Below, piece by piece: positions 18,660 through 32,500 of a stretch of 64,000 nt of DNA. Position 1 is the first letter of the stretch. The number at the start of each line of letters is the position of its first letter. Under the pieces are notes generated by a model. The model made no database searches. It worked only from the letters and a program-made list of their open reading frames with translations, and was not told where the DNA came from. The stretch comes from Dirofilaria immitis (taxonomy: Eukaryota > Nematoda > Chromadorea > Rhabditida > Onchocercidae). The position numbers and the translations under genes are program-made. The stretch lies in the NCBI GenBank assembly GCA_024305405.1, contig JAKNDB010000068.1, positions 2,790,501-2,854,500 of the forward strand. Reading direction: 5' to 3'.

Positions 18660-20179
18660 GAAAAAGAGAAATAAAGAAAAAAGAAATGAAGAATTATGAA
18701 ACGGAATTTGCTGAATCCATTCAAAGCACAATGATGAGACAATGCATGATATGATCTAATTATGACAAAATATAAGAATCAATTGATTATTAAAGAAAAT
18801 TTGAAAAATAAATTAAATGAACAAGAGTTTTTAACGAGATATATGCGAATGTGAATCGAACAGATCATACCAAAATCATTAATAAGAAGAAAACAAAACA
18901 CAAGTGCAATTAAAACACAATGCTAATATTTCATAGAAAGAATAGTCTTTGAAACTAAAATAAAATTGAAACTATTTTAGCAAAGTATGGAGATGATTCA
19001 CTTTCGGACATATCTCGTTAAAACTCTTATTCATTTATTTTTAAATTTTTGGTATGATCTTCTCTCTTTCCCTCTCTCTCTCTCTCTCTTTCTATATCGA
19101 CTTTCCTTTTTATTCTATCAAATTGTTGCCTTTTCAACACTTCACAAAGAAAACTTCGAAACAAAAAGAAAAAAAAAAACAAACTTTGCAGAGAGAGCAA
19201 TTAAAATTCCTCAATGAATCAAAAATTTAGTAAATTGTGACATTTATAAATAGCGTATTTATCAATTCTCAAGATAAAATTCAATTACTCAATTTTCTAA
19301 TTTCCTTCAATTACCCATCGGTTTGATTGATCCATTTGCGATATTAATTAATGTCACCTTTAAAAATATTTAGTATATACCAGTAAAAAAAGGAAATAAG
19401 GAAATAAAGATATTTCTTTCCTAACATTTCCTGAAAAAGAAGTTGAAATAAAAATATCTGCCCTATATATATATGATATAAAAAAAAAAAAAAATTTCTG
19501 CGTTACGTATAAATACCTTTTTAAGCAAATGCTCGAAAAACTAACGTAACACAAAGTAATACTGGAATGTAATAATCTAAAATGAATGAAATTAGAACAA
19601 AGATTGGAAAAAAAATTGAACATAAATTTTCTACATTAAAAAAACAGGCCAAAAATTCAACAAATTCAGCAATATATATAAAATATTATAACGTGAAAAA
19701 AAAATAATTATTATTAAAGGATTAAAAATGATTGATAAATATTGAAAATGCGAGAATATGAAAGATTTTTTTTTACGTTTCTTTTCTACTCAATATATCA
19801 TATATCAAACATTTATCATAAAATGACAATATTTAATAAAATAAACTTGCAAAAAAACACATATAAATCTGAATGAAAAAAAAAATAATTAATTTATGAA
19901 AGATGAAATGAGAAGAAACTTGCTTCAGTCAGATCATCAAAGCTAAGACAACCAATATTCAGAGTTTTGATTGAAAAGCATAATAGTAATATGGTTGAAT
20001 CTAATATGTTCCATCATCATATTATATTGTAAATTTAAATGAAATTATTATATAACAATAAGGATAAGAAAGATGCAAAAATAATCATTAAACTAACCAT
20101 TCTGAAATGCAATTCCATTTCATAACATTAAATATATAGCATCGTTTAATTTAATTATATCAACAAATCGTTTGCATTT

Positions 20180-20201
20180 TATATATATATATATATATAT
20201 T
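20180..20201. repeat. (TA)n microsatellite
   Basis: About ten TA units within otherwise non-coding DNA. Confidence 0.9.
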
Positions 20202-20665
20202 TTTTCACATTACTATCTTATTAACTTCATAAATATGCTAATTGTACATATTCTAAATGATAAAGCTATATGACGCATGAAAATAATCTGAACTATACAT
20301 CAGCAAAATGCAAAAATAAATATATTGCCGATGAAAACAATCAAACTATAGCGAATCGATATGACCTTCATCGCTATTCTAATCCGGAAATAGAATGTAA
20401 TAAAAGAGTGGAATAAAGAAACGATAATTAGATGGATGATGAGAGATAACTGCCAAAAGAAATAATATTTTATCAGCAAAAAGATCATCTTTTGCTACAG
20501 TCGAGTAGATTAAATGAAAAAGACAGGAAATATAATTTTTTTTCAAACAAAAAAATATATTATATACATATTTGCCATTTTTTATTATTTTAACTATGAT
20601 AAAAATTGATAAATATGATATGAAATATGTCATTTTTTTAATATTTTTTTATCAGCAGTGAATAA

Positions 20666-20768
20666 GGAATATATAAGATTAATCCATATTTACAATATAC
20701 GGAATATATAACATTAATCCATGTTTACAATATACGGAATATATAACATTAATCCATGTTTACAATAA
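20666..20768. repeat. 35-bp tandem repeat, three copies
   Basis: Copies start at 20666, 20701 and 20736 with ggaatatataacattaatcc. The second and third are identical over almost the full unit, the first differs at two bases. Confidence 0.9.
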
Positions 20769-22578
20769 TAGATATCCTCGTACGAGAACATTTTCACGTT
20801 TGTTTACTTGCTAAAAAAAAAAAAGCATTTCAAAGAAAGGATAATTTATAAGAAACGATAATCCACGGAATAATGTATTGTCATTTATTATCTTTACCGA
20901 ATTCACTTTTCAGATATTTTCCAAAATTGATTTATCGAAAAATAAGTAGAGATAGGGAGAAAAAAACATACGGATGAGAAAAAAGGGAAAATATTATGCA
21001 AATATTGTGTTGAAAGAGATATATATAAGAATAAAAACAAATGGTGAAAAGATGTCGGGAATATGGAAATAAAAAGGAAACAAAGTGAGCAGATCATGAA
21101 AACTAACATGACAAAGTGCATAGTAGGTTTTTTTCATCCAGCTTGAAATCAAAGGAATTTAACGCGGTCCAAAAATGACACAGAGTTGTATTTGTTAAGT
21201 GGATTGTTAATTATAAATGCTGTTTGTCTTTAAATTGGTTAAAATTTTTAAAAACATTTATTAATATGGTTATTGAAATATTTCAATACAGTATCCATAG
21301 TAGGTTCTTTTATCTTTTATATTGATGTTTGAAATTTTGAGTAAAAAATTGATCGTAATGAAAAGCTTTTTTAAAACAAATTTCAAAACTGTTATTAAAA
21401 TTCTTTGTCATAAAATAAACAAGAATAGAATGATATGGAAAGGAATTCTTTATCAATTCAAAAAAGAAAAGGAAATAAACGTTCTATACGACAAATGTGG
21501 AAGAAATAATTTGATGTTAAATGTGGAAGTAAATTCAAATTCTCTTAAAAATTTTTTAAATCTGAAAAACAAAAAAAATTATCATTTTACTAAAAATATC
21601 AGTAGAATAAGGATGAAATTGAAGGTAATTGAAATTGAAAAGATTTGTCATTAAATCCCTTATCATCAATGTAAATACATTTAAATGAGAAATCTTAAAT
21701 CAACAATGATTGATTTCAAAAAATTATCAATTTTCTTTCATTCCAAAAAAATACTACAAAAAAAATATCCAAGTATCAACATAATATTGTTGTGCTAATT
21801 AAGCCTTATTAATAATTGAAAAAACATATGAAATGGATCGTAAAAAAAGGAATAACAAATATGAGATTTGTTATGATTTCGTTAATAATAGTTAGTATGA
21901 TTGGAACTCATTAAAAATGAATTTCATTTAAAATAGAAATTTTAGATGAAATGAAATAGTTCATAAATATATCGTAAAACTATCATTAAATTGGTCATAA
22001 ATAAAAGGGACAAATTTAAATTGATGAAATTGAGCATCAAAATATAAAACTTTAACTAACTATTCCGTGATGTTCTATTCTATATAAAATATCATCATCA
22101 TTATTTCATAATTCCCTCTAATTTCCTATTTTACCAAAAAAAAATATGAGAAAATATTCATAAATAATCTAAATATATATATATATTCGAGAAAATAATC
22201 CTTTATGAATGATTACCCTATTTTGGATTACGATGTTTATCCGATCGGATTATAATAATATTAATTCTGTTGTATAGCAATATATTATGTTTAGTATAAA
22301 TTATTTTTAGTATAATAATATTGAAATGTACAAAGAATAAGAATGACATAGTTACAAGAAAAAAAAATAAGAATTATTTCCTTTTCTCGAGAATAAAAGA
22401 ATCTTTGAAATAACAACAAATAAAAAATGAAATATACGATATTGTTGCTAGTGTTGCTGCTATTGCTACTGCTGACTGGCCGTAATTTAAGAATTATGAA
22501 GGGTGAATTGAAGACGATACGATACCATAAGGAATGTTTGTTTCATTTGATTAAAGACCGCTGATAAAGAGGAATGAT

Positions 22579-22616
22579 AAAAAGAAAAAAAGAAAGAAAG
22601 AAAGAAAGAAAAAACG
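22579..22616. repeat. (GAAA)n simple repeat
   Basis: A run of aaag units in a purine-rich stretch. Confidence 0.85.
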
Positions 22617-25600
22617 ATGAAATAAGAATGAAAGGAAATTCAATTAAAATTTTTGATAAATAATAATTTTTATAACAAATAATCTTATGATATGGCCAAA
22701 AGTTTAACTAATACTGTATATGCATAACATGCAATCATTTATAGCATATTATTATCAGTAACAACTTTTCATGCTTTATTTTCAATAGAAATATCTTCGA
22801 AATAATAATAGCTTTTCTCTAAATGATGATAGTAGTATCGCTGATAATAAACAGGTAACCTGAATGATAGCAGTATTAGCGATAATAAATAGCTAACCTG
22901 ATGACAAATTGCAGAAAATGAATGCAAGATAATGGCCTTAATTAACGTTCTTAATCGTATGTTAGTTTTATAAGCCAACTAACAGGAGCAGAAAAAAATG
23001 GCCTAGAAATGTCTATATTATATTTTCTCTTCCCCACTTATCCTTTTATCCATTTATTTCAATCCTGATCATATACATGATCAAGAAGACAGAATGCCAA
23101 TTCGTGACAATGCCGATGTTGTTATCTATCATCGATAACGAATTATTGTAATAATTAAAAGAGACATACGATTGACAATAATCAATTAATCAGTGATAAT
23201 TGATGAGAGTATTTGCAATGACAATTAATGTTATATTAAATATGTGTAAATGTTATTTTATCATTATTATACTATGCTTCAATAATAAATCTTCAACTAA
23301 CATCAGTAATCACAATATCAGAAGCAAAAATCAATTGCGGCCTATTATTGCTTCCACATATGACATACATTTAGTTGTTAGCAAGCAGCAGCTAATAATA
23401 AATAAAATGAATTTTCGAAAGATGAACATATTGCACTTCTTATTTCGATGATATAAAACAGAATACAATCATACGATATAATCGTACGATATATATACGA
23501 TAACATAACATACATATTGATATCATGATATGACGATATTCAAATGAATAATAATGGAATAGGAATATAAATATTCTACGCTATAAAATTCATAATACCT
23601 GAATTTTTGGTTTGTTCACATTGACTATTTTATTAAATAACGATGACTTTCTGGTCTCAAAGATTTGTATTATGTTTTTTTGATTTATCATTAGTTTTGC
23701 AAGAATTTTTCATAATTTGACTACTTTTTACTTTTAATTTGGCTACTTTTTAATTCGGTCATCATCTAATCACTAAAGGTCAAATTAGCAGTTACTCATT
23801 ATTATTTTGGCCTTTTAACTGATCATTGAGGCTTAATTGCAATCTAGGCTATTTAATTTTTCTCGAAGTTGTGTCGTACTCTATGAGCAATGAAGAATAA
23901 AAAAACTTTTTGTACTTTGATATGTATAGCAATGAATAAATAAAAGAAATTTGTGACAATCAAAAGATGCAAATGTAATTAATAATGAGAGTGAGAGAGA
24001 GGGAAAGGGAGAGAGAAAAAGTAGAGGAAGAGAGGGAGACAAATGTTAGAGGGTTGAGAAGTGTAACGGAAGTTTCTAAGCATTAAATTTTATTGTATTC
24101 TTCTTATCTTTATAATTTCGGAAACATTATGTTGTCAGGAGCAATGACCGTTGCCGTATATCTTCGCGGATGAATGCCTCCAATGAAAATTTGATAATTT
24201 ATCTGTGGCTGATGATAGGAGGTGAGGTTTTTTTTTTTTCTCTTATCATTTTTGATTTGATCGATGAAAGGTGAAATGGAGTTGTTTGCTGGATATGATT
24301 CTTAATTCTATACGACTTCAAGTTTAACTAAGTAAAACTGATAATTTAAAATTTCTAACACAACTAATTTTAATTCACCCAATAACTTAATTGCCTCCAT
24401 CATATCTTTCTTATCATTATGAAAGTTAAGTATAGTTTTGTAAATTTTACCACTTAAATGTTAATCAGAGGTGTTAGATGTGGTCAGTCAAAGGTCACGA
24501 AATATGGAATCACTAAAAAATATTCCAAGTATAGTGATTCCTTATAGATTTAAAAGTTCTGTAAACAAAGTTTATCAAATGTTAAGTTGAAGGTCTGAAA
24601 AAATACTAAAAAATACTGTTAATGGAATCTTAAGCCTCATATATTCAAAGTGATAATAATAGTAATCATAATATGATGGCGAAAAAGAAAGGAGATGGAT
24701 ATATGATAAGAAGGAATGATAATGACCTGCCAATATTGATATTCATCACATCACAGCAAATATTTGATATAATTCAATTAACTATCATCTATACTCTTAT
24801 CTCTCGGGCATTGTTTTCCTAGTTAATAAAAAAGTTAGCAATCTCACTACTGAAAAGTTTATCAGTAAATTGATAAGATGTTTATCCTTCTCAAAAACTA
24901 GTCCTTTATCATTTATAACACAAAAATGCAAAAAGATATTATATTACTTTTAATTGACCTTTCCATTGATTTTATCATTAAAAAATCTTATTGCAAAATA
25001 GCATAAAACAGCAATAATTATTTGCTTGAAAAATTATTAAAGTAATTATGCAAATATCGGAAATGAATTATTGATTATTTCTTATTAGAATGAAGTATGT
25101 AAGTTTAATTTAAATTTGATATAAAATCAAATTTTAGATAATTTAATCCAATTTCTTCTCGCATTATTGTAATGTTGTGAAACGGACAGTGAAATGAATA
25201 GAATGACAATAATATATTGTTTCAGAAATAAAATAAAAAGAAGGATGATTGATAAACATTGATGGTTGGTTCAATTTAATCATTCATAATTTTATGATTA
25301 ACATAAATCAATGCACAGATAAACACAGCGATATATATGTATATATTAGTTTTGTTTAGTAAGCAAAAGGAAAGTAAAAAATTAAAGTTTCCATAGACTA
25401 AAAAAGAAGAAGGAAGTAAGACTAGTAGGAAAATTGAATGATAAGAATCGACTGATATTGTGGGGCAATATCGAGCCACACCAGGCATCTCAACTTTTCA
25501 TCATTAAGCAAAACGAAAGCAACTGGTCTCCATCCGTCCATTTCTTCAACCAACTATCAATCCCATTTATCCATCCATCCGGTGTGGTGTCTATCTCGAT

Positions 25601-26517
25601 GGGATGATGGTGGATACGAACGGCGGCATCGAGTGTCTGTATTGATTTCAAATTGCCAAATGACGATATAAAATCCAAAAAATGCAAAATTAAAGGCAGA
25701 AAAAAGAAGGAGCATTGAAAGTTGAAAAGAAACTATATCACCGGCCCATTGATGGCTACTTTATCGTTAAAAATATCTCTTTTCCACTCTTATCATTTAT
25801 GCTATCTTCTTATCAATCATATATAATAGATGATCAGAATATTTGCATATTCTTCAGGAAAAACTAATACTTTTAAATTCGCTCTCTGCTTGTTAAACGA
25901 TATGGATGATAGATTAGCCAAGTTACGTTAACTTTATGCAATTTCCATAGAATATTATCCTTCAGAATTCTTCAATATTCTTCCGTATCCTTCAGTATTC
26001 TTTCTTGTCTTTCAGTATCCTTCCATATTCTTCTGTTTGCTTTAGTGTTCTTTCAATTAGCTAGAAATTTTTAACAACCAAAGAGCGAATTTAAAAGTAT
26101 TAGTTTTTCAATTAGCTAAAAATTCAATAACATATAGCATTTGTACATATTATTATCAAACTAATATGCCGTGATTAACTTCATTTGTTAGGAAGCTATG
26201 AGAAAAAGATTAATTAAAATAATTATGTAAAAGAATTCGACTCTTATTCATGGTAACCTCTATCAAAAGACTTTGTTTGTAGAATGTAGGTCGAGAATGA
26301 TAATAGTGGCAACGATCGATTATGAATAATATTATTTACAATACTCATTTCTCAGAGAATTCTATTCTATAAACAGTTATCCTATCATATCAGTCAAAAT
26401 GAAATGGCTCTTTTTCTCGGTTGAAAAGCCATTTCGAATGATCATTTCAATCGATAAGTTTGAAATGTATTTTCATATTCCATTATTAATCAAAACAAAA
26501 ATGGCACTATCACAATG

Positions 26518-26615
26518 AAAAAAAACCCATAATAAAGATGATGAAAAAACCGTAATAAAGATGATGAAAAAACCGTAATAAAGATGATGGAAAAACCGTA
26601 ATAAAGGTCATGGAA
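26518..26615. repeat. 24-bp tandem repeat, about four copies
   Basis: The unit contains ccgtaataaagatgatg preceded by a run of A. Copies differ by single bases and the last is degenerate. Confidence 0.85.
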
Positions 26616-29539
26616 TTAAATCATCTCCATTATAATTATGATAGTAAAGGTGAATTAATCATCGTTATATTGTCGTTATAATTAATCGTAAAGGTCAAAT
26701 CAAGATTACTTCTGCAAAGGTAAAAGATTTTATGGAAATGAGAATGTTATTCATATTGTCAATATTTGATATAAAATTTTAGCATTTGTAATACTAAGAA
26801 GGGATTTAAATATATATGTATATATATATTTATTTATTCATTTTAAATTCTACTACAAATGTTATTCACAAAATGACGTTCACGTCGACAACGCATAAAA
26901 CGTGAATATAAAGCTTCACGTTTTATTAATATCATTTTTTTGCTCTTTCATTTTTCCTTTTTTTTTTGTTAAAAAAATAATTAGCGATGTTAGAAATGAA
27001 TAATTGAAATTATTATTGTAAATGATCAATTAGTAAAAGCAAACAAATATGATACATTTGACTTTTTTCTTGAAATTAATAATTTGTCAAAAAATTTTAA
27101 ATATTTGATTAGAATTAAAATCGTTGTAAAATGCATTAATGAAAATAATTAAAATTTATATCATTTATGAAAAAAAGAAAGAAAGGAGGAGAAAAAAGAC
27201 ATAGTCTCGACGAACATTTGTTTCAAATATAAATCATTCGAGAAAAATTATTTTTATCATCGCTGTGCTTAAAATTCTCGATAATTTGATATAAAAATTA
27301 TTACAAAGAAGAGGCTATTATGAATTCGATGTATTGCTGTTAGCAAAAGTTTGCATAGAATTTAATTAGAAATATCAATTAAATATTTTCACTATACTTT
27401 CATAGTACTTCGTGTAAAATTGATTATAGTTGTGTAGAGGATGGAAATTCATTTGATTTATGGAAATGAAAATTTTATCAAAGATTAATCAATACTAATG
27501 GATATTATCATTATCAATTTGAAAATTGCTAATTGCATTCATCAATTCTTTCCTTGCTTCTGAACGATTCATAGAATATTAGTAAAAAGGATGAAGGAAT
27601 AATCGATTTGAAATTTAATGATAACAATAAATAGCATTAATGAAAGAAATAGAAGAACTATGAAAGCAAACTTGTTCATTCTTGATGTTATAATTCTGTA
27701 ACGTTGCTAAGGGAAGAAGTCTCGACAAAGTCGTTTGCAATTTCAATTAAAATTAATTTACAACGAGATAGATAATAAGGCTATTCCGGCAATGAAATTA
27801 AATGGATGAATAAATTAATTCAGCTTATCAGTGAACATTTTATCATTTCAACTTAAATACATCTTTGATGCATAAAAATTTATTCCCGAAACAAATTTGT
27901 TTGTTAGATATACAAATTGCAACAAAAATGAGCAAATTATAACAATTAAATAAACAAATTATTTAGGCTTTTCATTCTTTGCAATTAAAATTTTTTTCCT
28001 TTAAATAAGTATCTTATGATCGATTTAGATAATAATCTACTTAGATATTATTCTTCGCAAACTTCGCAAGCTTCTCTAATTATTCGAGAAAGATACCATC
28101 GATTTTGAAACCATTGCCTTAATCGGATAATCTGATGATGAGTTTGCAAAGAACAGAAATTGAGAAAAGAAATGACTGGTTTCAATAATTCAATTGAATC
28201 AATTCGATGTCTTGAGAATCAAAGAATCCTTTTGCTAGTTAAGTTTCCATTTTCGAAGGCCAAACTTTAGTAATTGTGTCATCTACCCATTCCTTCTCAT
28301 CTTTTTCACGACTATTCCATTGCCTCTCGAAAAATATTTAAAAAAACGTTTTGTTTATTTGATATAAAATAAGCAAATAGATGAATATAACATAGTGTTA
28401 GTTGACAGTATACATATACAAAAATATCAAATATACAAGCATACTGTAAAACTAAACTATAACTACTGCAATTGCTTTCTTGAAAGAATGACCTTTTCCA
28501 GGTAAGAATCAAATAAAGTCTAAAGAATCAACAGACCTTTCAATCTCAAGGTCAGATTTTTTTTAATCGACTTCGACGATATAATACATTTCCTAGAAAT
28601 ATCGACATGAAGAAATAGCAATTTTAAGTAAAAATAATCATATCAAATAAATGATAAGTAAAAATTAAATAAACCTAAATGAGCAATAAGCTATAAGAAA
28701 TAACGGACATGAAACATATGTATTAAAGTCAAAAATAAAATGAAATTTAAATTTAAAATATCTTAAATGAGAATATGCTTTTACTGCGCCATTTATTGTA
28801 ATAATGTGATGAATAATGAATATTCAGAATGTCTTATATGAAATGAATGTCATTTTGTTTTAATGATCTGCTCAATTTGTTAAATGTGCATTTGCGTATT
28901 CTTTCTTTTCAAATAAAAAAGAAAAAAAAGTGGAAAACGGGCATTTCGCCGCAAATCAGCCAAAAATCATCAAGAGTAAAACAACCGCTACAAGAAAGAA
29001 CTGTTCACATTTGAATGCTTCAACGATAAACGCGAGAAATCGGCAATTAAATTAAAGCGAAAATAAAAAGTTAAATGAAAATGCTGAGCGAAAAGAATTA
29101 ATTGCCATTTCAGAGAGTAATTTTGTGGAAATGGTCCTGCGAAATATTTCCAAGAGGGCAAAGGAAATTTTTTTCAAGACTGGAAATTTCTAAAATTTTC
29201 GATTCGTTCTTTCTTTACTTCAGAATTTCTAACTGGTATTCCATAAAACGAAATATTATAATGTATCTTTAATACATCATAAAAAATATATTAAAATAGA
29301 AATATAATCTAAACATAGAATAAAATTAGACGAGAGTCTTCGGGGCATCAATGAATGAAGACGCGATTTCATTTTTCTTCTGAAACTTTCGAAACATAAT
29401 TATCGACATCCATCAGCTTTACTGAGCAAATTGTTAAATTTTAGAAAATCTTCAAATTCATAGTTGGAGAAATTGATTTAGTTTGGAAGAAATCATTCTT
29501 AGATTTCTTATATTGATTTGAATATGAAATAAAAGTAAT

Positions 29540-29545
29540 TTTATT
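29540..29545 (-). terminator. Polyadenylation signal AATAAA of taf-2
   Basis: AATAAA on the minus strand lies 6 bases after the taf-2 stop codon, implying a very short 3' UTR. Confidence 0.5.
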
Positions 29546-29551
29546 AGTACA

Positions 29552-32500
29552 TCATTGAAGAGTATCATCATTCGCTTCATTTGTCAATTTTTCAGACGGT
29601 GAATCAGGTTCGTCTACATCAATAATAGTTCCATGCCATGACCATGAATTCAGCAAATCATCCGTGCCATTTCTGATGTTTGTAATATGAATATTACGTG
29701 GTAGTGGTTTTTCCTCCATTGTCTGATCGGCTGGTTTCAATACTGTTGGTACATTATTGCCATATATCGTAAACCAAAAGTCTATGTAATGACCACGTAA
29801 ACGTGGTTCCTGGAAACATCATATCATTTTAAGTTAATAATCATGATAGCAAGAAGTTTATTTAAAGAAATCCAAAGAAATTTCGATTTGCCAGATTTTC
29901 TTATTTATGATAAATTAATTGAACTTGCAATGCATTTTAAGAAATTATAAAAATGATGTGTTCGCAAACTATTATTATAGCAAGATAATCTCTCCTTCTT
30001 TTAAAAATAACTTGCTGAAAAGAAAATCCTCATTTAATCTTAAATTAAATTTTGTAAACACTTAAAAGATAAAACATAAAAAACCGTTTTAGTATCACTA
30101 ATCTGAACCCACAGTTTTATAGCCACTTCACGAGATAATGACTTCCATGTTGCATCACCATCAGCACTAAAAGAATAAAAATATTCATTAAAGATAAAAA
30201 GTTCATTAAAGATTTATGGAAAATAATGCAAGAAATGCCAGAAATCAGTGGTGATCAAAGTACGTTATACTGATCTCAAAATGCAATTTTTTTAAACAAA
30301 AATCTCATCATTAATTTATATGTATTAATGGAGAGAAAAAAACCCCAAAATGACGCAAAGCGGTGGTTTAAGTGAGAGTTGAGTTGCAATATAATAGCGT
30401 ACAACCGGCTCATGATCACTGATAGATAAATCTATTAATTTAATGACAACTTCGTGAACGAAAGATGGTGATTTGTATCGGTAAACCATGTCAATCAGAA
30501 ATGTTAATGCTGCAAGACGCATCTGAAAGCTTATCTATTTTATTAAAGCATACTTTCGTTAAATTCACCGCAATACTGCGTAATAATCAATAAAATTCTC
30601 GACGAAACTTCAGAAAATCTCTTAAATTTAACCCGAACTTCTAAAAATAATTGTAAATGTAACACATAAAAACAATATTGTCATCATAAATCTTAAAAAT
30701 CTTACTAATACATAAATATTCGGCTGCGCAAAAGACCAAAATACTTTGGGATCAAGTGGAATGTGAAACGTTCGCTGCATCTGCAACAACAAAAATATTT
30801 AATTTTGAATACTTACATAAGTTCTGGAAGAACCGTATGAATTTTATTTTTTAATGACGTAGAAAATATTGCATGTTTCCATATTTTTACTAGAAATCTG
30901 ATAAAAGCTTACGTGGTATATAGCTTGCAATGCATTAATTCCAATAATACGACCGAAACTGGGTTTTAGTGTATCCATATTTAAGGCTAGGGTGAATTCG
31001 GATAATAATTCTTTCATTTCGGTACTCAGAGAAAGGGGACTTATGTTTGTAATATCCTTATTTTCAGCTGGTACCAGTGTAGCAGCCAATGAGTTTATCA
31101 ATGATGCCCGATAATGATCATCCGAGTATCTGAAAATGCTTTCGAATTTCTTACAATTAAAGAAAACATATTATTGAGTTAATGAAGAAGATTTAAAATC
31201 TCAAATTAACTCTTAATTTAGATATTCTATAATTCGAAAACTACATATTTAAATAAACGATTTTTTCTTACCTATTCACAGTATTATCATTATATTTGAT
31301 CAGACCAATAAGAAAATGATGAACTTCTGAAAGGGCATCATTTGAAGAAGAGCGCAATCGTAGCCAAAGCTTGAGGTATTGCCTATAAAATAAAGCCTCA
31401 ACATTTATAAGAAACTATTGGTGTGACCGAACCGGAGAAGCTAATCGAAAGAAGAATAATAATAGCAATTCCATAATAGTAGTTTTAAATTATCACGAAA
31501 CATAAATACATTTCAAGATTCACCAATTGGCTATCTGCAGTAAATACATCATTATTCGCGGACACTTTGTATTAATGGAAAATTTGAAATGTGGATGTTA
31601 AAACAGAATTAATTTTATAAACTTGGATATGCAAAATGAAATAAGAAACAGATAATAGGAATGATATTGAACTCACATGCATTAAGAAGTACAATTGCAA
31701 ATTTGCTGAAGTGGCCACGAAATTATTTGGTTTTGGAATGTGCGGTGCAGATTTACAACCAAAAATTTCTTGAACAAAATCATCAGAGCTGGTGGACCTA
31801 ACCATGTTTCTGGTAATTTATTCACAACTTCTGCTAGAATATATGCAGCTCGGCATCGCACTCTAAAATTTCAACGAGTTGATGAATGGAATAATGGCGA
31901 AAGTGGGATATCATCGATACAACTATTTGATTTATCATTTAATGTCCTTAATATATGTAACAAGTTGCAAAAATATAAAATTACAATACTTGCCGATAGA
32001 AGAAAGCATCGGTTTCTATGGTTTCAATAAGAATAGCTCTAGCATGTGGACTTGGAAAACGCTGCAAAATATCAAGTGCTTGAAGCTGTGCCAAGATGTC
32101 TCGTTCATATTTCAACATGTATTCCCACTGATATACCGGTTGCTGAATGCTAACTTTTCGTAGCAAAAGTAGATCAGGATCAATTCTGAAAGCTGGCTGT
32201 ATTCAAAGTAGAAAAATGAAAATTGGAAAGGTAATCATAAAAGGTAGTTCTCCATAGAATTTTTGGTAGACTTCAAACCTGATCCAAAGAACTGGAGAAT
32301 CAGGATCCATATTTGCCAGATCAATTTCAAGTTCTTCTCCAGTCGAAAGCGGAATTTTCTTCTTTTTTGCCTTCGTCCCTATAATCTCTGATTTTACCAG
32401 TAAAAACGTAAACGGAAATGCAAGCGATTTATAGAGAGAGAGCAGATTTAGAACGGACGGAAGGATGCTAAAGAAGGGTAAAAATAAATTCTACTAAAAA

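Larger units (their letters stand above)
18660..29539. other. 11-kb region without recognisable genes
   Basis: This is the upstream region of zyg-8 and the 3' flank of taf-2. No splice-consistent coding exons, tRNA, rRNA or transposase were recognised. It is very A+T-rich with scattered short tandem and simple repeats. A less A+T-rich patch at about 25470-25690 carries a 65-codon minus-strand ORF without recognisable homology. Confidence 0.5.

Noticed and set aside
21322..21654. 110-codon plus-strand ORF rich in Lys/Ile/Asn
   Set aside because: About one ORF of this size is expected by chance in a window this A+T-rich; no homology, splice or signal features.
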